The notes beneath the pieces were generated by a model. The model worked only from the letters and a program-made list of their open reading frames with translations, searched no databases and had not been told where the DNA came from. From Autumnicola psychrophila (GTDB taxonomy: Bacteria > Bacteroidota > Bacteroidia > Flavobacteriales > Flavobacteriaceae), in contig NZ_JAVRHN010000008.1 of the NCBI RefSeq assembly GCF_031846645.1, forward strand, positions 62,001 through 126,000: a stretch of DNA of 64,000 bases, in the 5' to 3' direction. Shown here piece after piece: positions 35,436 through 45,200 of the stretch. How positions within the stretch are numbered: the stretch's first letter is position 1; each line of letters begins with the position of its first letter. The position numbers were made by a program, and so were the translations under genes.

Positions 35436-35790
35436 TTATTCAAATCAGGCGGCCCTTTAAAAACGCCAATTTTCGGCATAAATAGGAATTATTTACTGCC
35501 TCGGCTTGTTTTTATACTGCTGAAAACGTGTGCTAATTATCCACTTATTCAAAAACCTAGTTTTCATACATAATAGTAAATAGAACATTTTGAATTTATA
35601 GTCCCTTTACCTTTCCTTAACCATCTTAACCTTTCCTTTAGGCCATTTAACCTTTTCAAAGCCCACTAGCTCCATATTTCGTGGTTATTTTGATCTATGG
35701 AAAAAAATCCTGTTCCTTACCTGTTTTCAATTTTAGTTATTGATGAAATGTTAGAAGTGTGGGACATAGGGAGAACTAAAGGCCAAATTT
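35436..35790. other. Intergenic region
   Basis: 355 bp without a gene. Around 35606-35660 the motif TTAACC/AACCTTTCCTT recurs several times in a pyrimidine-rich tract. No terminator or clear TAnnTTTG box was found. Confidence 0.5.
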
Positions 35791-37119
35791 ATGACGCTGA
35801 TTAATAAAATTATTGTTTTACTTAAAAAATGTTACCCTCGGTGTTCTTTTGGATTGTTGATTTCTTTTTTATTTTTCAGTAATTCCTTACCCTTGCTTTC
35901 CCAGGAAACCCTTACAGATATAAATATCGAAGAAGAAATTGAAGTTAATGAGATAAATGTGCTACAGGATCGAGTATCGGTATTTGTAGATTGTAACTCG
36001 TGTGATGGTAGTTTTATTCGCCAACAGATAGATTTTGTAAACCATGTTCGTGATCCACAATTGGCAGAAATTCATATATTTATTACAAGCCAGGGTACTG
36101 CAAGTGGTGGCGAAACTTTTACACTTTCCTTTATAGGGCAGGAAAGATTTAAGGAGATGAATACTACTCTTACCTATACCTCAATACAAACAAATACACG
36201 GGAGGAAGAAAGAATAGGTCTCAATAAAATTATCAAATTGGGACTGGTGCCTTATATTGTAAAGACTTCACTGGTAAATTCTATAGACGTGGAATTTAAT
36301 GCTCAACCCGTGGAAAGCAGGCCGCAAAATGATGCATGGAATAATTGGATTTTTGAAGTTTACGGAGGAGTAAATTTTGACAAAGAAACTAGCAGGGGAT
36401 CTCTGGATATTAGATATGGCTTCTATGCCGATTATGTTACGGAAACCTGGCGTATAGGCATGAGACCTTTTTTTAATTATAATCAGGAAACCTATGTGAA
36501 AGATGGGGAGGATGTTCGCAGTATTTTGCACCGGGATGGTTTTGATGGAAAAGTAGTACGGAGTATAAGCAATCATTGGTCGCTGGGAGCCTTTTTAGAT
36601 ATTGATTCCAACTCCTTCGAAAATCTGGACTTAGAATACAGGATTGCTCCTGCAATAGAATATAGTCTGTTGCCATATAAAGTGGCTCTTCGTAAAGAAT
36701 ACACAATAGCTTATAGTGTAGGATACCTGTATCGTGATTATATCGAAGAAACTATTTTTGGGCAATTAGATGAAACCCTCTATAATCAGTCTCTAAAATT
36801 TGAAGTGCGCGTTTTACAACCCTGGGGCTCGGTAAGAGCAGGTCTGGAAGGATCTAATTATTTTCATGATTTCAGTAAAAACAGGATTTCTTTTGAAGGT
36901 AACCTGTCAATACGGGTGTTCAAAGGGCTTTCTTTCAATTTCTCTTCCGATTATGATTATGTACAGGATCAATTATCTTTACCAAGAGGGGATGCCTCCC
37001 TGGAAGAGGTCCTCCTGGGGCAGAGGCAATTGGCTACCTCCTATGGATTATCCCTTTCTGCCGGTTTTAGTTATAGCTTTGGGTCTATTTATAATAATGT
37101 CGTAAACACGCGGCTATAA
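35791..37119 (+). CDS. Outer-membrane beta-barrel protein with N-terminal conserved domain
   Basis: 442 residues with a long signal peptide (SFGLLISFLFFSNSLPLLSQ). The mature N-terminal domain (about 60-165) has DCNSCDGSFIRQQIDFVNHV, then AEIHIFITSQGTASGGETFT and GLVPYIVKTSL, a pattern conserved in Bacteroidota hypothetical envelope proteins. From about residue 180 to the end the sequence alternates aromatic and polar residues (WIFEVYGGVNFD, YGFYADYVTETWRIGM, GYLYRDYIEETIFG, YGLSLSAGFSYSFG) as in a transmembrane beta-barrel. Function unknown. Convergent with kdsA, 35 bp apart. Confidence 0.75.
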   Translation: MTLINKIIVLLKKCYPRCSFGLLISFLFFSNSLPLLSQETLTDINIEEEIEVNEINVLQDRVSVFVDCNSCDGSFIRQQIDFVNHVRDPQLAEIHIFITSQGTASGGETFTLSFIGQERFKEMNTTLTYTSIQTNTREEERIGLNKIIKLGLVPYIVKTSLVNSIDVEFNAQPVESRPQNDAWNNWIFEVYGGVNFDKETSRGSLDIRYGFYADYVTETWRIGMRPFFNYNQETYVKDGEDVRSILHRDGFDGKVVRSISNHWSLGAFLDIDSNSFENLDLEYRIAPAIEYSLLPYKVALRKEYTIAYSVGYLYRDYIEETIFGQLDETLYNQSLKFEVRVLQPWGSVRAGLEGSNYFHDFSKNRISFEGNLSIRVFKGLSFNFSSDYDYVQDQLSLPRGDASLEEVLLGQRQLATSYGLSLSAGFSYSFGSIYNNVVNTRL

Positions 37120-37154
37120 TTCAATTATTGAAATAGAATGGGTTGAAATTTCAG

Positions 37155-37973
37155 CTAGAATCCGTTTATAGTCTTTCTAATCGCCACAAGATGGCTCAAC
37201 AAATTTTCCAAATGGTCCAGGTGAAGCATATTTGCACCGTCACTTTTGGCATTTGCAGGATCAAAGTGCGTTTCCATAAACAAACCATCCACTCCGGTAG
37301 CAATTCCCGCCCTGGCAATAGTTTCAATCATATCAGGACGCCCACCGGTTACTCCGCTGCTTTGGTTGGGTTGCTGCAGAGAATGTGTAACGTCCAAAAC
37401 CGTAGTGGCATACTCTTTCATGGTAGGGATGCCTCGAAAGTCCACAATCATATCGCTGTAGCCAAACATCGTCCCACGATCTGTCACCATTACATTTTCG
37501 TTATTGCAGTCGCGGACTTTTGTAACAGCATGTTTCATGCTTTCCGGACTCATAAATTGTCCTTTTTTGAGGTTCACTGTTTTTCCGGTTTCGGCGGCGG
37601 CAACAACAAGATCTGTTTGTCTTACAAGAAAAGCCGGAATTTGCAGAATATCAACATATTCCGCAGCAAGAGCGGCATCATTAATTTCGTGAATATCGGT
37701 TATGGTGGGAACATCAAAGGTTTCGGAAACTTTTCTGAGGATCTTTAATGCTTTTTCGTCCCCAATTCCCGTGAAACTGTCTATCCTGCTTCTGTTTGCT
37801 TTCTTAAAAGAACCTTTAAAAACATAGGGGATTTCCAATTTGCTGGTAATTTCCACCACCCTTTCCGCTATTCTTAATGCCATCTCCTCCCCTTCAATAG
37901 CGCAGGGTCCGCAAAGCAAAAAGAAATTATTAGAATCTGTATTTTTTATTTTCGGGATAGTATTCAGCTTCAT
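37155..37973 (-). CDS. kdsA: 3-deoxy-8-phosphooctulonate (KDO-8-P) synthase
   Basis: Condenses phosphoenolpyruvate with arabinose-5-phosphate to KDO-8-phosphate, the first committed step to KDO of the LPS inner core. Recognisable segments: FFLLCGPCAIEGEEMALRIA, FKGSFKKANRSRIDSFTG, TDIHEINDAA, VDILQIPAFLVRQTDLV, TDRGTMFGYSDMIVDFRGI and DATHSLQQP-type VTHSLQQPNQSSGVTGG. The ATG at 37973 (MKLNTIPKIKNTDSNNF) gives the family length of 272 residues; a further upstream ATG at 38012 would add 13 residues that homologues lack. A TAnnTTTG box lies 87 bp upstream on the minus strand. Confidence 0.96.
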   Translation of the reverse strand: MKLNTIPKIKNTDSNNFFLLCGPCAIEGEEMALRIAERVVEITSKLEIPYVFKGSFKKANRSRIDSFTGIGDEKALKILRKVSETFDVPTITDIHEINDAALAAEYVDILQIPAFLVRQTDLVVAAAETGKTVNLKKGQFMSPESMKHAVTKVRDCNNENVMVTDRGTMFGYSDMIVDFRGIPTMKEYATTVLDVTHSLQQPNQSSGVTGGRPDMIETIARAGIATGVDGLFMETHFDPANAKSDGANMLHLDHLENLLSHLVAIRKTINGF

Positions 37974-38059
37974 TTTATAAAAATTGAGAGTAAAATTTAA
38001 TCTCCAGCGCATCAGAAAATTCAGAATTCCTGGAAAAATCTATTTAAAGATTTCTGAAG

Positions 38060-38067
38060 CAAAGATA
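38060..38067 (-). promoter_or_regulatory. Bacteroidota -7 box of kdsA
   Basis: Minus-strand TATCTTTG matches the TAnnTTTG consensus of Bacteroidota sigma factors. It lies 87 bp before the chosen kdsA start. No clear -33 TTTG was seen at the usual spacing. Confidence 0.55.
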
Positions 38068-38195
38068 AAATAAATTAAACTTTCTTTCTTCTTCCAGGGC
38101 AGTAGGATTAATTCTGAAAAATTTTCATCGTTTCTTATCATTTATGGTGTAGAAATTTGTCGTAAATTCACAGCAGTGACCGTAATAATTAGATA

Positions 38196-38681
38196 ATGAC
38201 TATCCAGGATATGTTTCTTCCCCAGCTTCAGCATGAAGCGGTATTAACAGAAAAATTTTTCAACCGAATCCCGCAGGATAAAATTGACTGGCGGCCTCAT
38301 CCAAAATCGATGAGTTTTAAAGAACTCGCAAATCACATGGCCGAAATCCCAAGCTGGATCACTGCCACAATGGAGTTAGATGAAATGGACTTGGAGGCTT
38401 ATAAAGCTCCCGACTTTGATACCGTTCCGGAAATAATTAAAGCTTTCAAGATTAATCTGACTCAGGCAGAAAATGCCCTGAAAAAATCAGATAAAGAATA
38501 TGAAAAGACCTGGCGGATGCTAAAAAACGGAAATAAAATTATGGAAATGCCGCGTTTGGAAGTTCTAAGGGTAATGGTTCTTAATCAGCTTCCCCACCAT
38601 CGGGCACAAATGGGTGTTTATTTCCGGTTATTAGAATTACCTGTACCATCCACCTACGGTCCCTCTGCAGATGAGCGATAA
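38196..38681 (+). CDS. DinB-family protein
   Basis: 161-residue four-helix DinB/YfiT-type protein. The three metal-ligand histidines of the family are visible as FKELANHMAEIP (first) and, near the C-terminus, LPHHRAQMGVYFRLL (second and third). DinB-family proteins are often thiol-S-transferases or stress proteins; the substrate is unknown here. It is alone on the plus strand between kdsA and typA. Confidence 0.88.
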   Translation: MTIQDMFLPQLQHEAVLTEKFFNRIPQDKIDWRPHPKSMSFKELANHMAEIPSWITATMELDEMDLEAYKAPDFDTVPEIIKAFKINLTQAENALKKSDKEYEKTWRMLKNGNKIMEMPRLEVLRVMVLNQLPHHRAQMGVYFRLLELPVPSTYGPSADER

Positions 38682-38993
38682 TTGCCAAATTTAGAGATGG
38701 ATCTGAGAACTGCTCATTATTTAATAAATAAATATCAAAATGTGGCTTATGAGTTTAGAAATTGATGCATTCTAGAGCTTTTTTGCCCCCTTTAAACCAA
38801 ATTTGAGCAAAGTTTGCTTTTATAATAGCACAATGATTAGAATTTGTTCCTTTTAGCATCAAAATATAGTGATTTGATTTACAGTTTATTGCCCACGTGT
38901 AAAGGGAATGCCGAATTTTACAATTATCTCCCTTAAGTTTAGTAAATTCCTGAAAAATAGGTGTACATTTGCAGCCTTTTAAAACAGGCTTAT
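38682..38993. other. Intergenic region upstream of typA
   Basis: 312 bp without a gene. It ends in the typA promoter (TACATTTG at 38964-38971). No terminator was found for the DinB gene. Confidence 0.5.
38964..38971 (+). promoter_or_regulatory. Bacteroidota -7 box of typA
   Basis: TACATTTG fits TAnnTTTG exactly, 22 bp before the ATG at 38994. It shows that the upstream start at 38961 would lie at or before the transcription start, so 38994 is the true start. Confidence 0.75.
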
Positions 38994-40796
38994 ATGACAG
39001 CTATCAGAAATATCGCAATTATTGCACACGTTGACCACGGTAAAACTACCCTGGTTGATAAAATCATGTATCATTGTCAGCTTTTTCGCGACAACGAAAA
39101 TACCGGAGATCTTATCCTGGATAATAATGACCTTGAGCGAGAGCGTGGGATTACCATTACTTCCAAGAACGTTTCGGTTACTTACAAAGACACAAAAATT
39201 AACATTATAGATACTCCCGGTCACGCCGACTTTGGGGGAGAAGTAGAGCGTGTGTTGAACATGGCAGACGGAGTTTTGCTTTTGGTTGATGCCTTTGAAG
39301 GGCCTATGCCGCAAACGCGTTTCGTACTTCAAAAAGCGATTGACCTTGGCCTTAAGCCTTGTGTTGTAATCAACAAAGTAGATAAGGAAAACTGTACTCC
39401 CGAGGAAGTGCATGAGAAAGTTTTTGACCTTATGTTCGAACTTGGTGCTGAAGAATGGCAGCTTGATTTTCCAACCGTTTACGGTTCAGCTAAAAATAAC
39501 TGGATGAGTGAAGACTGGAGAAATCAGACTGAAAATGTGGAGCCTCTTTTGGATATGGTTATAGAACATATTCCAGCTCCAAAAGTTGACCTTGAAGGAT
39601 CACCTCAAATGTTGATCACTTCCCTGGATTTCTCTTCTTTTACCGGAAGGATCGCTATCGGCCGTCTTCAGAGAGGTACGTTAAAGGAAAATCAGCAGGT
39701 TTCCCTTGTTAAAAGAGACGGAAGCATTAAAAAGACAAAAATTAAAGAATTACATACTTTTGAAGGTTTAGGCCGTAGAAAGATCGAAGAAGTACAGGCA
39801 GGCGATATTTGTGCAATTGTTGGTCTTGAAGGTTTTGAAATTGGAGATACCGTTGCCGATATCGAAAATCCTGAAGGTTTGAAGACTATTGCTATAGATG
39901 AGCCTACGATGAGTATGCTTTTCACAATTAACGATTCTCCTTTCTTTGGAAAAGACGGAAAATTTGTGACTTCCCGTCATATTAAAGACCGTTTATTTAA
40001 GGAACTTGAGAAAAATCTTGCCCTTAGAGTTTCAGAGACGGATAGTGCCGATAAATTTATGGTTTTTGGCCGTGGTGTACTCCACCTTTCAGTTTTAATT
40101 GAAACTATGCGTCGTGAAGGTTACGAGCTTCAAATTGGTCAGCCACAGGTAATTATCAAGGAAATTGATGGAGTTAAATGTGAGCCTGTTGAAGAACTGA
40201 CTATCGATTTACCTGAAAATGTTTCAGGAAAAGCGGTAGAAATGGTGACGATGAGAAAGGGTGAAATGTTAAGCATGGAAGGAAAAGGTGAGCGTATGGT
40301 GATCCAGTTTATTATTCCGTCCAGAGGTATTATCGGCTTGAGAAATCAGTTGTTAACGGCTACTGCCGGAGAAGCCATTATGGCGCACCGTTACAAAGAA
40401 TATCAACCGCTAAAAGGTGGTATTCCTGAAAGACAGAATGGATCCCTGGTTTCTATGGAAAAAGGAAAGGCTATTCCTTATTCTATCGATAAACTTCAGG
40501 ACAGAGGTAAGTTTTTCGTAGATCCGGGAGAAGATATTTATGAAGGTCAGGTAATTGGAGAAAACTCCCGTCAGGATGATATGGCGGTGAATATTACCAA
40601 GACCAAGAAACTTTCTAACGTACGTTCTTCAGGAGCAGATGATAAAGCGAAGATTGTTCCGGCGATTAAATTTTCACTGGAAGAAGCTTTAGAATATATT
40701 CAGAAAGATGAATATGTTGAGGTTACACCAAACCATATTCGTATCAGAAAAATTTTCCTTACAGAAAATGATCGTAAGCGTAACAAAATAATGTAA
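38994..40796 (+). CDS. typA: Translational GTPase TypA/BipA
   Basis: 600-residue ribosome-associated GTPase involved in stress and cold adaptation. The G domain starts IAIIAHVDHGKTTLVDKI (G1 at residues 11-18), then ERERGITITSKN (switch I), DTPGHADFGGEVERVL (G3) and VVINKVDK (G4). The TypA-specific C-terminal region is present (GKAVEMVTMRKGEML, PSRGIIGLRNQLLTATAGEA, NVRSSGADDKAKIVP). Length is normal for the family. Followed by a strong terminator. Confidence 0.97.
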   Translation: MTAIRNIAIIAHVDHGKTTLVDKIMYHCQLFRDNENTGDLILDNNDLERERGITITSKNVSVTYKDTKINIIDTPGHADFGGEVERVLNMADGVLLLVDAFEGPMPQTRFVLQKAIDLGLKPCVVINKVDKENCTPEEVHEKVFDLMFELGAEEWQLDFPTVYGSAKNNWMSEDWRNQTENVEPLLDMVIEHIPAPKVDLEGSPQMLITSLDFSSFTGRIAIGRLQRGTLKENQQVSLVKRDGSIKKTKIKELHTFEGLGRRKIEEVQAGDICAIVGLEGFEIGDTVADIENPEGLKTIAIDEPTMSMLFTINDSPFFGKDGKFVTSRHIKDRLFKELEKNLALRVSETDSADKFMVFGRGVLHLSVLIETMRREGYELQIGQPQVIIKEIDGVKCEPVEELTIDLPENVSGKAVEMVTMRKGEMLSMEGKGERMVIQFIIPSRGIIGLRNQLLTATAGEAIMAHRYKEYQPLKGGIPERQNGSLVSMEKGKAIPYSIDKLQDRGKFFVDPGEDIYEGQVIGENSRQDDMAVNITKTKKLSNVRSSGADDKAKIVPAIKFSLEEALEYIQKDEYVEVTPNHIRIRKIFLTENDRKRNKIM

Positions 40797-40811
40797 CTGT
40801 TACATTGCAGT

Positions 40812-40850
40812 AGGCCGTCAACAGAGTTTTACTTCTTGACGGCCTTTTTT
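40812..40850 (+). terminator. Terminator after typA
   Basis: GGCCGTCAA (40813-40821) pairs perfectly with TTGACGGCC (40836-40844) and is followed by six T. It separates typA from the small membrane-protein gene, and shows that the TTG start at 40836 of that frame is not real. Confidence 0.9.
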
Positions 40851-40865
40851 ATACCCAAAAATCAC

Positions 40866-41126
40866 ATGGAAATATTAGAGATTTCAGTAACAGAATGGAT
40901 AGGTTACCTTTCCTCTTTTTTCGTCGCAATTTCTTTCTTTATGAAAAATATCATAAAGCTTAGAATTGTAAACAGCCTGGGTTGCATCTTATTTATTATC
41001 TACGGAATTTTAATCGACTCCTGGCCGGTAATTATTACCAACGCTGTAATTGTTGGGGTGAATATCTATTACCTTTTCATAAATAAGAAGGACAGACCCG
41101 TTCCTGCAGATGAGGTCAAGCCGTAA
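40866..41126 (+). CDS. Small YgjV-like inner-membrane protein
   Basis: 86 residues, three hydrophobic helices: ISVTEWIGYLSSFFVAISFF, IVNSLGCILFIIYGIL and PVIITNAVIVGVNIYYLFI. The pattern (MKNIIKLRIVNSLGCILFIIYG) matches the YgjV-type half-repeat membrane family, sometimes wrongly labelled uroporphyrinogen decarboxylase in flavobacterial genomes. Function unknown. The frame is open further upstream to a TTG at 40836, but that lies inside the typA terminator, so the ATG at 40866 is used. Confidence 0.75.
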   Translation: MEILEISVTEWIGYLSSFFVAISFFMKNIIKLRIVNSLGCILFIIYGILIDSWPVIITNAVIVGVNIYYLFINKKDRPVPADEVKP

Positions 41127-41175
41127 AAAAGTTCCAGGTTAAAAAGTGAAGAAGTGAAAAAGTTCATCTTTTATT

Positions 41176-41195
41176 GTTCTCGACTGCGCTCGAAC
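41176..41195. repeat. REP-like short palindrome
   Basis: GTTCTCGACTGCGCTCGAAC is nearly palindromic around its centre. CTCGACTGCGCTCGA is a dispersed intergenic sequence familiar from Flavobacteria genomes. Single copy in this window. Confidence 0.45.
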
Positions 41196-41349
41196 TGAAA
41201 CCGACTCCGAACTGAAACCAAACTCCGAACTGCAAACAACGAACTAACTATAGTCGATAATTGGCATTTTTAAAGCCTCTCTTTTGCTTCGAAAATTGAT
41301 CTAATTTTTGTCACATCTATCTTGTCGGGATGCCTTTTTAAAAACTTTA

Positions 41350-41398
41350 AACTCCGAACTCCGAACTCCGAACTCCGAACTCCGAACTCCGAACTCCA
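41350..41398. repeat. 7-bp tandem repeat (AACTCCG)
   Basis: Six perfect copies of AACTCCG followed by one AACTCCA, directly before the stop codon of ftsE (minus strand). Related CTCCGAACTG motifs occur at 41203-41233. The unit count could vary between strains by slippage. It is too short and lacks spacers to be a CRISPR array. Confidence 0.9.
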
Positions 41399-41403
41399 AA
41401 CTT

Positions 41404-42087
41404 TTAAACCGTCTTCTGCACCACCTCAAAAACCCGTTGTCCGTCGCATTTCAGGGTTTTGGATGGATATTTTAGCAATAAAGCATAATCGTGTGTAGCC
41501 ATTAAAATGGTATTTCCGTTTTTGCTTATTTCCTGAAGTACTTCCATTACTTCAACAGAGGTTTGCGGATCCAGGTTTCCGGTAGGTTCGTCGGCGAGGA
41601 TTAATTCCGGATCATTTAAAAGAGCACGTGCAATGGCAACCCTTTGTTGCTCCCCACCAGAAAGTTGATAAGGATACTTAAAACCCTTACTTTTCATGCC
41701 TACTTTGTCCAGAACTTCGTCTATTTTGCTGTCCATCCCTTTTTGATCTTTCCAGCCCGTGGCTCTCAGGACAAAAAGAAGATTATCTTTTATATTTCTG
41801 TCCGTAAGTAATTTAAAATCCTGGAAAACCACCCCAAGCTTTCGGCGCAAATAAGGAATTTCCTTTTCTTTCAGCGTTCGCAGGTTAAAATCCACAATAT
41901 GGCCTTCTCCTTCAGTTAAAGGCAAATCGCCATAAAGCGTTTTCATAAAGCTACTTTTTCCCGTACCTGTTTTTCCGATAAGATAAACAAAATCACCTTT
42001 GTTCACCGTCACGTCAACTTCAGAAAGGATAAGACTTTCACGCTGATAAATAGCTGCATTTTTTAATTCCAGAACAGGTTGGGACAT
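41404..42087 (-). CDS. ftsE: Cell-division ABC transporter ATP-binding protein FtsE
   Basis: 227 residues. It works with the membrane protein FtsX at the division site, controlling peptidoglycan hydrolases. Walker A is GKTGTGKS (38-45), the signature is LSGGEQQRVAIARAL, Walker B is LILADEPTGNLD, and the H-loop is MATHDYALL. FtsE-like features include the short length and FVYLIGKTGTGKSSFMKTLYG. No ftsX gene is adjacent here, as commonly seen in Bacteroidota. Divergent from the TPR gene at 42247. Confidence 0.92.
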   Translation of the reverse strand: MSQPVLELKNAAIYQRESLILSEVDVTVNKGDFVYLIGKTGTGKSSFMKTLYGDLPLTEGEGHIVDFNLRTLKEKEIPYLRRKLGVVFQDFKLLTDRNIKDNLLFVLRATGWKDQKGMDSKIDEVLDKVGMKSKGFKYPYQLSGGEQQRVAIARALLNDPELILADEPTGNLDPQTSVEVMEVLQEISKNGNTILMATHDYALLLKYPSKTLKCDGQRVFEVVQKTV

Positions 42088-42215
42088 AAATTGTAAAACT
42101 AATTAGGTTGTAAAATTATCTGTAAATATACATTTTTCAAAAAGTGGCGGTTTACTTTTTTTCATATTAACATAATTATAGTCCGCTTTCCTCGTTATAA
42201 AAAAGACTATTAAAT

Positions 42216-42223
42216 TATCTTTG
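42216..42223 (+). promoter_or_regulatory. Bacteroidota -7 box before the TPR gene
   Basis: TATCTTTG matches TAnnTTTG, 23 bp before the ATG at 42247. Confidence 0.7.
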
Positions 42224-42246
42224 AACTTCAACCTAAAAAACTATAA

Positions 42247-45200
42247 ATGACAACCAGTAAACCTTTTCTTTTTGTTGTTTTACTACTACTATCATTTCAA
42301 GCCTTTGCCCAGCAAACTGCTGCTTTTACAAATACCCTGGCCGACTTTAACCGCGCCTTGGAACTTTATAATAATCAGCAATACCTGGCAGCACAAAATC
42401 TTTTTGATGATGTAAAAGATGAAACCGAAGATGAAAAAATTGAAGCCGATGCAGCATATTATATTGCGAATGCTGCTGTAAGGCTAAATCAGCAAGGAGC
42501 AGACCGGCTTATGGAAAGGTTTGTGACGCGTTATCCCACCAGTACAAAAACAAATTCTGCTTATTTAGACGTCGCCGATTATTACTTTAATACCGGTAAA
42601 TATGCGCTGGCCAGAAAATGGTACGATAAAGTCGATGAAAACGCGATGAGCCGTAAGGACAGGCAGCGTTTTTACTTTAATAATGGATACGCATATTTTC
42701 GCTCAAATGATTATGAGCAGGCGCGGACTTATCTGGAGCGAGTGAGAGATTCCAAAGAATACGGTTCCCAGGCCAAATATTATATTGGATTTATGGCTTA
42801 CGAAAGCGATGATTACGAAGAAGCCAATGAAAATTTTGAACAGGTACAGGATAACGACCGTTACAGTGAAGATCTTTCGTACTTCCAGGCAGATATGAAT
42901 TTTAAACTGGGAAATTTTGAAGAAGCCATTAAACTTGGACTCGAGCAATTGCCAAGTTCCAACCGACAGGAAAAATCTCAGCTTAATAAAATTATCGGGG
43001 AAAGCTATTTTAATCTGGGGCAGTACGAACAGGCAATTCCTTACTTAAAGGAATATCAGGGCTTGCGCGGTAAATGGAACAATACCGATTATTACCAGCT
43101 TGGGTATGCGTATTACAAACAGGGCGATTATCAAAGCGCTATTTCTGAATTTAATAAAATTATTGACGGAAATAACTCTATTGCCCAAAATGCCTATTAT
43201 CACCTTGCACAATCTTATCTGAATGTTGATCAAAAACAACAGGCGCTGAATGCTTTTAAAAATGCCAGTGAAATGGAATTTGATGCAAAAATTCAGAAAG
43301 ATGCCTATCTCAATTATGCTAAACTCAGTTATGAGATTGGTAATTCTTATGAGAGTCCGTCACAGGTGTTGCTTAATTTTCTGGAAAAATATCCTGATTC
43401 AGAGTCCAGGCAGGAGGTAGAAACGTTACTTGTAGATTCCTTCATTAATTCCGGAAATTATGAAGAAGCGATGCGGTTGCTGGAAAACAACAGGAACTTC
43501 AGCGATAAACAGGCTTTTCAAAAGGTAGCTTTTTATTACGGACTCGAACTTTACGAGGAAGGAGATTATTACCAGGCACTGGAAAACTTTGAAAAAGCTT
43601 TAGCTGAACCACGTGATCCGGTTATTACGGCCAAAGCCACTTTCTGGAAAGCAGAAAGTGAATTCAATGTAAATCGTATAGATGACGCCATAATTGGTTA
43701 TAAGGAATTTGGCGGAATGACAGCTGCACGCGGTACAGAAGAAATGAAAAACCTGGACTATAATTTGGGTTACGCTTACTTCAAAAAGAACGAATATGCG
43801 CAGGCCATTAACTACTTTAAGAGGTATGCTGAAAATACGAGTAACGACGGACCAAGACGCGACGATGCTTATCTGAGGCTTGGGGATAGTTATTTCGTGA
43901 ACAGCCAGTACTGGCCTGCAATGGAAGCCTATAATAGTGCAATTGCCAATAATGTGGAAAATAGTGACTACGCAGCTTTTCAAAAGGCAATCAGCTATGG
44001 GTTTGTAGACAGGAACGAAACTAAAATTGAAGAATTGAACAACTTCATGAACAAATATCCACGTTCTTCTTATAGGGATGATGCGCTGTTTGAGTTAGGG
44101 AATACTTATGTTGCCATGAACAACACTGCGCAGGGAGTCCAGTCTTACAATCGATTAATACGTGATGTTCCCGGCAGTTCTCTGGTTCCGAAGGCGATGT
44201 TGAGACAGGGATTGATCTATTATAATTCCAATGAAGGCGATAAAGCTCTGGAAAGACTTAAAAAGGTAGTTGCAGATTATCCAAATACTCCTGAAGCTAT
44301 GCAGGCAGTTTCTACAGCAAGAAATGTTTATGTTGATTTGGGAAGAACAGATGAGTATGCGAGTTGGGTAAGAAATATAGATTTTGTTGAAGTTTCTGAT
44401 GCAGATCTGGACAATACCTCTTACGAAGCTGCAGAAAATCAATATCTCAATAATAAAACCACTCAGGCAATCAGAGGATTTGAAAATTATATTCAGGAGT
44501 TTCCTAACGGAATCCACTCGATAAATGCCAATTTTTACCTTGCTCAACTATACTTCCGTGAAGGGAATAGAGATAAATCCATGAGCCATTACAGGTTTGT
44601 GATTAGTAAACCCAACAATGAGTTTACTGAACAGGCGCTGGCAAGACTTTCGCAGATTTATCTTGAAAAAGGAAATTATGCTGAAGCTACTCCGTTGCTG
44701 GAAAGACTGGAAAAGCAGGCAGAAGCACAGGAAAACGTGATTTTTGCGCAATCGAATCTTATGAAATCTTACTTTGAAGAAGGCAATATTGCTAGAGCTC
44801 AGGCCTATGCGGAAAAGGTTCTTCAGAATCCCGGAGCCGAAGAGAAGGCGAAAACAGATGCGCAGGTAATTGTTGCAAGGGCGGCTATGAAAAACGGAAA
44901 TGAAAGCAGGGCAAAAACTGCTTATACTGAAGTCCAAAAGACTGCTACCGGAGAACTGGCTGCCGAAGCTTTATATTATGACGCCTACTTTAAAAACAAG
45001 AGCGGAAATTATGAAGCCTCAAATGCTGCGGTACAAATCCTGGCTAAAGATTTCTCAGGATACAAGCGCTGGGGAGCAAAAGGATTGGTGTTAATGGCTA
45101 AGAATTTCGATCAGTTGGGAGATGCTTACCAGGCAACCTACATTCTGGAAAATGTGATTAAAAATTTCGGAAATCAGCCTGAAGTAGTCGCTGAAGCGAA

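Noticed and set aside
37143..37748. Plus-strand 201-aa frame
   Set aside because: Antisense to kdsA; the minus-strand protein is unmistakable.
38979..39413. Minus-strand 144-aa frame
   Set aside because: Antisense to the conserved G domain of typA.
41350..41398. Possible CRISPR array
   Set aside because: The unit is only 7 bp and there are no spacers; it is a simple tandem repeat. No cas genes or CRISPR repeats were seen anywhere in the window.
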